Shown here piece after piece: positions 14,876 to 22,118 of a stretch of 22,262 nt of DNA (its first letter is position 1; each line of letters starts with the position of its first letter). Source of the stretch: CAZFZT01 sp964523675 (GTDB taxonomy: Bacteria > Planctomycetota > Phycisphaerae > Phycisphaerales > SM1A02); the NCBI GenBank assembly GCA_964523675.1, contig CAZFZT010000059.1, positions 1 to 22,262 of the forward strand, written 5' to 3'. The notes beneath the pieces were generated by a model. That model ran no database searches. It was not told the DNA's origin and saw only the letters and a list, made by a program, of their open reading frames with translations. The translations under genes were made by a program, and so were the position numbers.

Positions 14876-16375
14876 TTACAGCCCCCACCCATCGTCCCAA
14901 TGCATACCTCCCTGCACCGCAGCATTGTCCGAGTGCTCGACCATGTTCGCCACGGGGTAGGCGCAGTAATCAACGCTGAAGGCAGCTGCGGGCCGGTTGT
15001 TCCCGCTTCGCCCCAGGCCGCCGAAGGGCAACTGGCTCGACGCGCCGGCCGTGCCCGTGTTCCAATTGATGCAGCCGCTCCGGACCTCCTGAAAGAACCG
15101 CAGATAACTTGCCTCGTTCGTTGTGAAGATCGCCGCAGCAAGTCCGTACGCCGTTGCATTCGCCTGCTCGATCGCTTCATCAAGAGTCTCGACAATGCAG
15201 AGCTGCACCAGCGGTCCAAACACCTCACAATCCTGATCGATCGTGAAGCGATCAACCTCCACGACGCCCGGCGTGATGAAGTAGCCCTTCTCATTCGGAG
15301 CGGGCAACTCCATTCGCGCGCTCTCCAGAAGGACACGCCCACCGCGTCGCGCGAGGTTTGCCTGAAAGTTCAGGACGTCCTCCACTGCGCGTTCCACCGC
15401 AACCGGACCCATGAAGATCGTCTCTTTTGAATCGCCCGGCCCGATCAGGAGTGTCGATGCCGCTTTGCAGAACGCCGAGATGAACTTCTCCGCAATGCCC
15501 GACTGTACGATCACACGCCGCGTACACGTACACCTCTGGCCGGTCGTTGCAAACGAAGCACGCACGTTTTCAATCACCGCCTGCTTGAGGTGGGCGTCGT
15601 TCAGGACGACCGAAGCATTGTTGCCGCCCATTTCCAGCGCGATGATCCGGCCCGGCCGATCCAGGTTCGCCTCCAGAATCCTGCGGCCCACCGGCCAGGA
15701 ACCTGTGAAGAGGATTCCGTCGATGTCCGCATGGTTCACGAGATGCGCTGCGATGTCACCTGCGCCGTGGACGACATTGAAGACGCCCGGCGGAAGGCCG
15801 ACTTCATCCATCATCTCCGCGATCTTCTGTCCAACGCCCGGCGTCTTTTCCGAGGGCTTGAGGACGATGGTGTTGCCCATCAGGAGCGCGGGAACAAAGT
15901 GACCGTTGGCGAGGTGGGCCGGGAAGTTGAACGGCCCGATCACCGCCATGACCCCGTGCGGCTTGAACCTGCAGTGACCTGATCGTGTCTCCGATACGGG
16001 CACGTCGTAGTCGCGCACGCGCCCAAGACTGAACTCCTTCAACGTGATGTCCACTTTGCTCGCAAGCGCGTTGGCTTCAAAGAGAGACTCGGCAAGCGTC
16101 TTGCCCATCTCCCTGGTGATCATCTGCGCAAGAGGTTCCGCGTGCTTTTTCGTCACCTCCTGCCATTGGCGGAGCGCGCTCGCACGTTCATCAAGTGAGA
16201 GCGTTGCCCATGCAGGGAACGCCCTCCGCGCAGCAAGGACCGCTTCATCAACATGCGCTCGCTGTGGCGAACCCTGCCAGACGATCTCATCCGGCCGGGC
16301 GGGATTGCGCGAAACAATCGACTCGCCGGCGATCGCGTGCCACTTGCCATGAACATAATCGCTCGCAGGTTTCAT
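14876..16375 (-). CDS. astD: Succinylglutamate semialdehyde dehydrogenase (AstD-like)
   Basis: A 499-residue NAD-dependent aldehyde dehydrogenase. Similarity to AstD runs through the chain: RFKPHGVMAVIGPFNFPAHL closely matches the E. coli segment, followed by NGHFVPALLMGNTIVLKPSE, ALEMGGNN with the general-base glutamate (about 248) and GQRCTCTRR with the catalytic cysteine (about 282), then SQLPFGGLGRSGNNRPAA near the end. The reaction would be N-succinylglutamate semialdehyde to N-succinylglutamate, step four of the arginine succinyltransferase pathway. ATG 16375 is chosen because AstD proteins begin just before the NG/HGKW motif. The open frame continues to 16546 across the astA end, but that extension is not family-like. 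The gap to astA is 101 bases and holds a TATTGT box 6 bases before the ATG. Confidence 0.88.
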   Translation of the reverse strand: MKPASDYVHGKWHAIAGESIVSRNPARPDEIVWQGSPQRAHVDEAVLAARRAFPAWATLSLDERASALRQWQEVTKKHAEPLAQMITREMGKTLAESLFEANALASKVDITLKEFSLGRVRDYDVPVSETRSGHCRFKPHGVMAVIGPFNFPAHLANGHFVPALLMGNTIVLKPSEKTPGVGQKIAEMMDEVGLPPGVFNVVHGAGDIAAHLVNHADIDGILFTGSWPVGRRILEANLDRPGRIIALEMGGNNASVVLNDAHLKQAVIENVRASFATTGQRCTCTRRVIVQSGIAEKFISAFCKAASTLLIGPGDSKETIFMGPVAVERAVEDVLNFQANLARRGGRVLLESARMELPAPNEKGYFITPGVVEVDRFTIDQDCEVFGPLVQLCIVETLDEAIEQANATAYGLAAAIFTTNEASYLRFFQEVRSGCINWNTGTAGASSQLPFGGLGRSGNNRPAAAFSVDYCAYPVANMVEHSDNAAVQGGMHWDDGWGL

Positions 16376-16381
16376 GCCCAC

Positions 16382-16387
16382 ACAATA
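16382..16387 (-). promoter_or_regulatory. -10-like TATTGT before astD
   Basis: On the minus strand TATTGT ends six bases before ATG 16375. Being inside a likely operon it may be chance, or it may give astD its own leaderless transcript. Confidence 0.3.
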
Positions 16388-16476
16388 GGCCATGCCGTCC
16401 TGGCCGTACGGCGTCAGGACGACCGTGTGGTGGTCATCCTGAGGAGGTGAATGCCGCCATGACGAAATGAGCGCGT

Positions 16477-17553
16477 TCAACTCGTCAACGCGGGGGTCAC
16501 TGATTCGCCACCCTCGATTGCATCCGGCGCTCTGCCTACGCCCCATGGCGTCACTCCCACGATGTCGCCCACCTCTGCATCGATTGCCTTTGCGTCTGCT
16601 GCGCTGATCGAGATTCCGCCTTCCTTCTCCGCATAATGTGCGCGGATTGAACGGAAGTTGAACTCGTAGTGCATGCTGACGATCCCTCGTTTGGGATAAG
16701 GCCCGTCGATGGGCGGCAGTAACTTCATCTGTTTCGTCCCGGCAACGACGGGAATCTCATCAATATTCGCCTCGAGGTAGGGCCCGCCATCGAATGGATC
16801 GACGTGGCCGCAATACCTGAAGCCGAGATTTTCGAGCATCCGCTTCGCCGGCTCTGTTTCCGGGCCGACCTTGCCGATCAGATTTCGCGCCTCCGGCGGA
16901 AGAAGCGACACGTAAATCTCCTCCTTCGGAAACAGCGATGTAATAAATTCCTTCGAGTATTGGCAGAACCGATCTGCCTCCGCGTAACTGAGGTTGATGA
17001 ACCGTCTTCCCAGATACTCCCAGAGCGTATTGCGCGAATCCGGCGTCAGCGGCGCCATCATTTCCGCAATAATCCGGCTCGAAAACCATTCACGGTGCAA
17101 GCCAATGAAATGGAAACGGACCAAACTCAGAAAGGAACCAAGTTTCTCCCGATGCCCGCGATATGCCGGTGAGAGAATCAGGCCGCCGATTTCGCTTGGC
17201 CCTGATTCATCGGTGCACAATTGCAAAGTCGTATGGACCGCGCCGGTGCGCAGGTCTTCACTGCACATCTGGCGTTCGCGAACATTGAGATAGGTGTGCG
17301 GCCGTCCGGGCCAACTGAGCTTGGAAATCACCGACGATGTGCCGATGAGATTGCCCGTCTCGGTGTCCTCCAGGACGAACATGAATGTTCGTTCGCGCTC
17401 CGAAGGCGGATTGCCTGCAAAGGACTGGCGCGATCGGATGATCTTCATGTTGATAACATCCGGGTCGGCCGGCAGATTGATGAAATGCACCATCTTTGCC
17501 AGCTTGAGCAAGGTGGGTGCGTCATCAACTGTGGCCTGGCGGATGAGAAACAT
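16477..17553 (-). CDS. astA: Arginine/ornithine N-succinyltransferase (AstA-like)
   Basis: A 358-residue acyltransferase of the AstA/AruF-AruG family, which moves succinyl from succinyl-CoA to the alpha-amino group of arginine (and, for some members, ornithine). Matching features are MFLIRQATVDD at the start, MFVLEDTETGNLIGTSSV, TDESGPSEIGGLILSPAYRG, IIAEMMAPL with LWEYLGRRFINLSYAEADRF, EARNLIGKVGPETEPAKRML, and GFRYCGHVDPFDGGPYLEAN. The order and spacing follow E. coli AstA. The C-terminus has a longer tail, rich in Ala and Gly, after the GGP motif. There is no Shine-Dalgarno sequence; the region before the ATG is a pyrimidine-rich heptamer array on the transcript strand. Which substrate it uses, arginine or ornithine, cannot be read from sequence. 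Confidence 0.88.
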   Translation of the reverse strand: MFLIRQATVDDAPTLLKLAKMVHFINLPADPDVINMKIIRSRQSFAGNPPSERERTFMFVLEDTETGNLIGTSSVISKLSWPGRPHTYLNVRERQMCSEDLRTGAVHTTLQLCTDESGPSEIGGLILSPAYRGHREKLGSFLSLVRFHFIGLHREWFSSRIIAEMMAPLTPDSRNTLWEYLGRRFINLSYAEADRFCQYSKEFITSLFPKEEIYVSLLPPEARNLIGKVGPETEPAKRMLENLGFRYCGHVDPFDGGPYLEANIDEIPVVAGTKQMKLLPPIDGPYPKRGIVSMHYEFNFRSIRAHYAEKEGGISISAADAKAIDAEVGDIVGVTPWGVGRAPDAIEGGESVTPALTS

Positions 17554-17558
17554 GGGGG

Positions 17559-17649
17559 CGTTAGAAGTTAGGAGTTAGGAGTTAGGAGTTAGGAGGTAGG
17601 AGGTAGGAGTTAGGAGTTAGGGGTTAGGAGTTAGGAATCAGGTGTTAGT
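17559..17649. repeat. Heptamer tandem array AGTTAGG filling the gap before astA
   Basis: Eleven consecutive seven-base units from 17566 to 17642, mostly AGTTAGG, with two AGGTAGG, one GGTTAGG and a last diverged AATCAGG, flanked by decayed units CGTTAGA and TGTTAGT. The array covers 91 of the 101 bases between the aminotransferase stop and the astA start. On the transcribed (minus) strand it reads as CCTAACT units. It has no spacers, so it is not CRISPR; it resembles the short tandemly repeated heptamers known from cyanobacteria. Confidence 0.95.
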
Positions 17650-17654
17650 GGCCG

Positions 17655-19109
17655 TTATGCCTTCGCTATGCGCGCCATGGCGCGATCGAGAATGACGAAC
17701 ACCTCATCCAGATGCGCTGGCTCCATGACTCCGAAGGGCGGCAGGAATCGCAGATGAAACGGGCCGTGACCGCAGTAGAACGAGATCACTCCTTCCTCGA
17801 ACAGCGTGTGCATCAACTGCGTCACCTTGTTCCTGTCACCGCCGAACGGCGTGATTCGCATCATGCCGCCGATGCCGGTGGCCAGCAGTGATTGCGGCCA
17901 CTCGATCCCGCGCGCGTCCCGGACCGCAGGGAACCAATCGGGATGCCTGGCAATCAGTGTTTGCGCTTGCTTCCGAAAGGCGCGTTGCAAGATCGCATTC
18001 TTCCCTTCAGAGCCGTAGTACCCACCATCGCGCAGCCGCTCGAGCAGGCGTCTGCCCACATTGATCGCCACGGTTGAGCCAATGAATGTTCCACTGAGAA
18101 GGCCCGGTTTCGGCGCGTATTCCTCGGTGTAGAGCGCTGCGCAGATCTGGCTCATTTTGCCGATTGTGACGACGTCAACGTATTCACCGAGTCCCATCTG
18201 CTCAAAGTGAAACATTGATTCGGTTCGGCCGAAGGTCTGTATCTCATCAATCCAGACCGCAATGCCGTGCTCCTTGCAAATATCCATCAGGGCGGTGAAG
18301 AACTCGCGCGGCGCGGTGTTGAAGCCGCCTTCGCCCTGAACAAGCTCAAAGACGAAGCACGCATGTTGACCGGGGTGCCGCGCGATGTAAGCGCGCAAGC
18401 GCCGGGCCGCTTCATCGATGGATGCGTTTCCGATCGCTTCATCAAAGAACGGCACATAATCAACGCTGACGTTCAGCGGGAGCCCGACGCGCCCGCCAGC
18501 CGAGTCGCCGATCTGCGCCAGCGTCGTTGATCTGCCCATGAAGCAGTGCTCAAACGCGATCACACGTGAAGCTGGCGCGTTCTTCTGGTAGCACACCTTG
18601 AGCGCCGACTCATTCGCCATCGCCCCCGAGTTTGTCAGAAACGCATGTTTGATTCGGCTGGTGCGCGATGCTTCTTTCACAAGCAGTTCAGCGAACTCGG
18701 TGGAGTCGTGATTGAATTGCAAGTTGCCCTGCATGACAGTGTCGCCCATTGCTGCCCATAGCGCAGTCGCGACGAGGTCAGGATCGCTGTGGCCAAAGGC
18801 ATGAACGCCAATGCCGCAGATCATGTCCCACTTCACCGAGCCGTCCGCCAGCTCGACGAGCGGCCCATTGCCGACGCCCGACCCGACGTAGGGAAACAGC
18901 GGCGGCTTGCCCTTGTACGAAGCGACGCGATCGAGATAACTCTGGAACGTCTCTTCGCGATCCGCAGTCGCCGGCCTGGCTGTGGTCATCGACTGCTGCG
19001 CCTGCTGCAACGCTCCGATAATATTGTCGATCGAAGTACGAACGATCGGATTTGATTGAAATGACTCGGCGGCGAGCGGTGCGGCGGCTTGGGCAGTGGC
19101 GGGTGTCAT
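17655..19109 (-). CDS. Class III PLP-dependent aminotransferase (succinylornithine transaminase candidate)
   Basis: A 484-residue fold-type I, class III aminotransferase. Visible parts: CGIGVHAFGHSDPDL (99-113), TNSGAMANESALK (159-171) for PLP phosphate binding, FELVQGEGGF (254-263), WIDEIQTFGRT (286-296) with the cofactor-binding D288, and the Schiff-base lysine K318 in VDVVTIGKM. The DEIQT motif lacks the extra Gly of the usual DEVQTGFGRTG, and the protein is longer than typical AstC/ArgD (about 400) by an N-terminal stretch of about 60-80 residues, so it is a divergent member. Its position before astA and astD suggests it does the AstC step, succinylornithine to the semialdehyde; this is inferred from context. 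Start ATG 19109; no Shine-Dalgarno sequence; a possible TAGGAT box lies 39 bases upstream. Confidence 0.85.
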   Translation of the reverse strand: MTPATAQAAAPLAAESFQSNPIVRTSIDNIIGALQQAQQSMTTARPATADREETFQSYLDRVASYKGKPPLFPYVGSGVGNGPLVELADGSVKWDMICGIGVHAFGHSDPDLVATALWAAMGDTVMQGNLQFNHDSTEFAELLVKEASRTSRIKHAFLTNSGAMANESALKVCYQKNAPASRVIAFEHCFMGRSTTLAQIGDSAGGRVGLPLNVSVDYVPFFDEAIGNASIDEAARRLRAYIARHPGQHACFVFELVQGEGGFNTAPREFFTALMDICKEHGIAVWIDEIQTFGRTESMFHFEQMGLGEYVDVVTIGKMSQICAALYTEEYAPKPGLLSGTFIGSTVAINVGRRLLERLRDGGYYGSEGKNAILQRAFRKQAQTLIARHPDWFPAVRDARGIEWPQSLLATGIGGMMRITPFGGDRNKVTQLMHTLFEEGVISFYCGHGPFHLRFLPPFGVMEPAHLDEVFVILDRAMARIAKA

Positions 19110-19148
19110 AGAAAGGTCCAGAAAGTGGGGCCGTTGTTTGCGGCATGC

Positions 19149-19154
19149 ATCCTA
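19149..19154 (-). promoter_or_regulatory. Possible -10 TAGGAT for the aminotransferase
   Basis: On the minus strand TAGGAT lies 39 bases before ATG 19109, within a small inverted repeat GCAT-AGG-ATGC. This would be an ordinary 5' leader rather than a leaderless start. Weak evidence. Confidence 0.25.
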
Positions 19155-19331
19155 TGCGGCGTACGACGAAGATTCACCAGTAGGGCGGTCTGGGCGATGA
19201 GAGGGTGATCGCGAGAACGAGGACTGAAAAGAGCGAGATGAGCGGGTGTCATGGCTGAATCGCACCGGAAGACGCGGGCTGACTGCACGTCGCCCGTTGC
19301 TCTGGACTCCGTCGTAGAACTTTCTGCGCAC

Positions 19332-19354
19332 AAGCCCGAAGGGCCGCCGGGCTT
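19332..19354 (-). terminator. Hairpin directly after the M20 peptidase gene
   Basis: AAGCCCG and CGGGCTT form a perfect seven-pair stem around a nine-base loop, starting at the last base of the stop codon. Only a short T/G stretch follows instead of a U tract, so a full intrinsic terminator is uncertain. It could weaken transcription into the aminotransferase gene or stabilise the mRNA end. Confidence 0.4.
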
Positions 19355-20610
19355 CAGCGCGATTCTGCTGATGCTCTATCGGCCGCATCCAGTTCCATCG
19401 TTACCCGACCATCCGCCAAACGCAACAGAAGCATCGCGAGCAGTTGGCAGCGTTCGATGATGCTGGGAATCTCGATGAACTCATCGGTGCGGTGCAAGTT
19501 GCCGCCGCGCACGCCGAGCGTGTCGATCGTGGGCAATCCTGCGTCCTGAAGAATGTTCCCATCACAGACACCGCCAGTCGAGGTCAACTCGATGGATTGT
19601 CCGAGTGCACCAGCGATGCCCTGAATGTATCTCGCCAGTGTTCGAACCGGCGCCGTTGCGGGCTTTGCGGGGCGGTTCCACATGCGGTTCACGATGACGC
19701 GGGGCACGATTTCGCCGTTCGTGGCCAGGGCATCGATCGCGCTGCCGAGCTCGTCGCCGACCTGCGGATCGCGATAACGCACATTGCCCCAGCAAGCGGC
19801 ATAGTCCGGCACTGCGTTGGTGACGCTTCCACCGCGCAACGGCCCGACATTGACGATCTTGCCCCGCTCAGGATCAGCCATCCCTGCAAGCGCGCAAAGC
19901 ACCTCGCCGAGTTTATTGACGGCGCTCACCCCTTTCGTGAACTCCCGACCCACATGCGCGGATCGGCCATGCACCTCGATCATGAATTGTCCTGAGCCCA
20001 TCCGTTCGATCGCAAGCGCGCCGCCCGGCAGAGCGGGCTCGACGCAAATGCCGATGTCATGTTGCTTCGCTGCCTCCCGCAGCACCCGCGCGCTTTGGAA
20101 GGAACCGGTTTCCTCATCACTGTTGAGCAAGACGGTCCAGTTGAGATCAACACCGGCAGCGTCGAGCGCCTCAAGCGCGCAAAGGGCGATAAGCACCCCG
20201 CCTTTCATGTCGGCTGCGCCCGGGCCGCGAGCGATGGTTGCGTTCTCGACCGTGAGTTCGCGAAACGAGCCGTGCGGATCATGGACGGTGTCAAGGTGCC
20301 CGGCCAGCAGCACGCGCGGCCCGCGCTCTCGTCCTTGTCGGCTCGCAATGACAACGGGAGCGCCAACCGCCACCGCGCCACCTTGACCGCTGGAATCCAA
20401 CCAGGCCGGCCTTGGATCGCCCTCAACCATCTCAACCTTGGCGCCCAGCCGTGTCAGCCATTCAATGAGCAGCGAACGGTATCGCTCCAGTCCTGCGAGA
20501 TGCCCGGTCCCGGTCGGAATCGCCACATGAGCAGCAAGCGCTTCGTGCATCGCCGTCTCGCGTCGAGCGATCGCGTCGCAGAGTTTCTTTTCGCGTTCAT
20601 CAAGCGCCAT
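19354..20610 (-). CDS. M20 family zinc peptidase (glutamate carboxypeptidase/deacylase-like)
   Basis: A 418-residue M20 metallohydrolase with the pattern of the carboxypeptidase G2/ArgE/DapE group. Zinc and catalytic residues are in order: H105 and catalytic D107 in LLAGHLDTVHD, bridging D134 in GAADMKGG, catalytic E166/E167 in SDEETGS, E191 in CVEPA, and H373 in GGNLHRTDEF; H219 in GRSAHVG is the dimer-domain histidine. There is no signal peptide, so it should be cytoplasmic. Carboxypeptidase G2-type enzymes cleave N-acyl glutamates, so N-succinylglutamate, the last intermediate of the succinyl pathway encoded downstream, is a chemically reasonable substrate. That would make this enzyme a replacement for AstE; this is inference. 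ATG 20610 has a TAGCAT box 6 bases upstream. Confidence 0.88.
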   Translation of the reverse strand: MALDEREKKLCDAIARRETAMHEALAAHVAIPTGTGHLAGLERYRSLLIEWLTRLGAKVEMVEGDPRPAWLDSSGQGGAVAVGAPVVIASRQGRERGPRVLLAGHLDTVHDPHGSFRELTVENATIARGPGAADMKGGVLIALCALEALDAAGVDLNWTVLLNSDEETGSFQSARVLREAAKQHDIGICVEPALPGGALAIERMGSGQFMIEVHGRSAHVGREFTKGVSAVNKLGEVLCALAGMADPERGKIVNVGPLRGGSVTNAVPDYAACWGNVRYRDPQVGDELGSAIDALATNGEIVPRVIVNRMWNRPAKPATAPVRTLARYIQGIAGALGQSIELTSTGGVCDGNILQDAGLPTIDTLGVRGGNLHRTDEFIEIPSIIERCQLLAMLLLRLADGRVTMELDAADRASAESR

Positions 20611-20616
20611 GGCTAC

Positions 20617-20622
20617 ATGCTA
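20617..20622 (-). promoter_or_regulatory. -10-like TAGCAT, putative leaderless promoter of the M20 gene
   Basis: On the minus strand TAGCAT ends six bases before ATG 20610. It would begin the nitrogen cluster transcript. No Shine-Dalgarno sequence is present. Confidence 0.5.
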
Positions 20623-20800
20623 TCACCCGCCGCAAAGAGAGCCCCGGCTTGATGCGCGGCGGCGGTTCAAACACGCGTCATCGCAGATCAAACGTTCGCA
20701 GGTGACAGACCATGCAGATCGTGGATCACGGCCGCACCGGGCTGGCCGGAGAATGTGTCTGCATTGATTGCGATTGGTGCGTTCTCTCCACGTGTGCCGC

Positions 20801-20806
20801 TACCAT
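20801..20806 (+). promoter_or_regulatory. -10-like TACCAT, putative leaderless promoter of trpB
   Basis: TACCAT, seven bases, then ATG 20814, with no Shine-Dalgarno sequence. No trp operator or attenuator hairpin is recognised in the 203 bases shared with the divergent M20 gene. Confidence 0.5.
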
Positions 20807-20813
20807 TGCACGC

Positions 20814-22118
20814 ATGAGCACACAGCAGGCCACCTCAGCACTCGAGACCGCCGGCCGCTTCGGCGAATTCGGCGGGCGATATGTGCCCGAGACATTGATC
20901 GCAGCGCTGGATCAGCTTGACGAGCAATATCGCAAGGCCAAGGCCGATCCGTTGTTTCATCGCGAACTTGAAGACCTGCTGCGCGATTTCGTCGGCCGGC
21001 CGACGCCTGTCACCTTCTGTCCCAATCTCACCGCACATGCGGGCGGCGCGCAGATCTGGCTCAAACGCGAGGATCTTGCGCACACCGGAGCACACAAGAT
21101 CAACAACACTGTCGGCCAGGCGCTGCTCGCCCGGCGCATGGGAAAGAAGCGCGTCATTGCGGAAACGGGAGCAGGGCAGCATGGCGTCGCCACCGCGACG
21201 GCCTGCGCACACTTCGGCCTTGACTGCGAGATCTACATGGGATCTGAAGACGTGCGAAGACAAGGCCTGAATGTCTTTCGCATGAAACTCTTGGGCGCGA
21301 AGGTCAACATCGTCGAGTCCGGATCGCGCACGCTCAAGGATGCCACCAATGAAGCGATGCGCGACTGGATGGGTTCAGTCGATCACACGCATTACATCCT
21401 CGGCTCTGTTGTGGGGCCGCACCCGTTTCCCACGATCGTCCGTGACTTTCAGAGTGTCATTGGCCGAGAGGTGCGCGAGCAGTTCGTACGCGAAGTGCCG
21501 CGCAAGAGCATCTCCAACAACGCACGGGAGAATGACGAACGACCGACTGGTGACTATTCGCCAGCGGTGCTTCGGGCCGCGCCTCCGCCGGCTGCACCCG
21601 ATTGCATCGTCGCCTGCGTCGGCGGCGGTTCCAATGCTGCCGGCATCTTCTATCCCTTCATCGACAGTGATGGCGTTGAACTCGTCGGCGTCGAGGCCGG
21701 CGGCAGATCGACTGCCTTGGGCGAACATGCCGCTTCACTTTCGTACGGTTCACCGGGCGTCCTCCACGGGTCGCTCAGCTATGTTCTGCAGGATGAGTTC
21801 GGGCAGACCGCGCCGGTTCATTCCTGCTCGGCCGGCCTCGACTACCCTGGGGTCGGCCCCGAGCACGCCCATTGGCGCGACAGCGGACGGGTTCAATATG
21901 TCGCGGTCACCGACGATGAGGCGCTCGATGCTTTCGCGCTGCTCGCGCGGCTGGAAGGGTTGATCCCTGCTCTTGAGAGCGCGCATGCCGTCGCAGCGGG
22001 AATGAAAATCGCCTCGAACAAGCCCCGTGATGGGCGCGTACTGATCAATCTCTCCGGAAGGGGCGATAAAGATGTGCAGGAAGTCGCCCGTTTGCTGGAA
22101 TTACGGGAACACGCCTGA
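20814..22118 (+). CDS. trpB: Tryptophan synthase beta chain
   Basis: A 434-residue PLP enzyme that joins indole and L-serine to make tryptophan. Family features: GRFGEFGGRYVPETL (14-28), LKREDLAHTGAHKINN with the Schiff-base K95, AETGAGQHGVATA with catalytic E117, GSVVGPHPFPTIVRDFQSVI (197-216), VGGGSNA for PLP phosphate, HSCSAGLDYPGVGPEHAHW, and LSGRGDKD near the end. An insertion of about 30 residues (about 227-258) lies between DFQSVIGREVREQF and DCIVACVGGGSN, where standard TrpB has a short link; it accounts for the length above the usual 390-405. ATG 20814 is chosen at the family start with a TACCAT box upstream; the frame is open to ATG 20712 but that part is not TrpB-like. trpA is not seen in the 144 bases that follow. 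Confidence 0.96.
   Translation: MSTQQATSALETAGRFGEFGGRYVPETLIAALDQLDEQYRKAKADPLFHRELEDLLRDFVGRPTPVTFCPNLTAHAGGAQIWLKREDLAHTGAHKINNTVGQALLARRMGKKRVIAETGAGQHGVATATACAHFGLDCEIYMGSEDVRRQGLNVFRMKLLGAKVNIVESGSRTLKDATNEAMRDWMGSVDHTHYILGSVVGPHPFPTIVRDFQSVIGREVREQFVREVPRKSISNNARENDERPTGDYSPAVLRAAPPPAAPDCIVACVGGGSNAAGIFYPFIDSDGVELVGVEAGGRSTALGEHAASLSYGSPGVLHGSLSYVLQDEFGQTAPVHSCSAGLDYPGVGPEHAHWRDSGRVQYVAVTDDEALDAFALLARLEGLIPALESAHAVAAGMKIASNKPRDGRVLINLSGRGDKDVQEVARLLELREHA

Noticed and set aside
16376..16546. N-terminal extension of AstD across the end of astA
   Set aside because: Family members start near the HGKW motif; the extra residues overlap astA and have no similarity to AstD.
17559..17649. CRISPR-like or telomere-like array
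   Set aside because: Units are contiguous seven-mers without spacers and without cas genes nearby; the TTAGG resemblance is coincidental in a bacterial operon.
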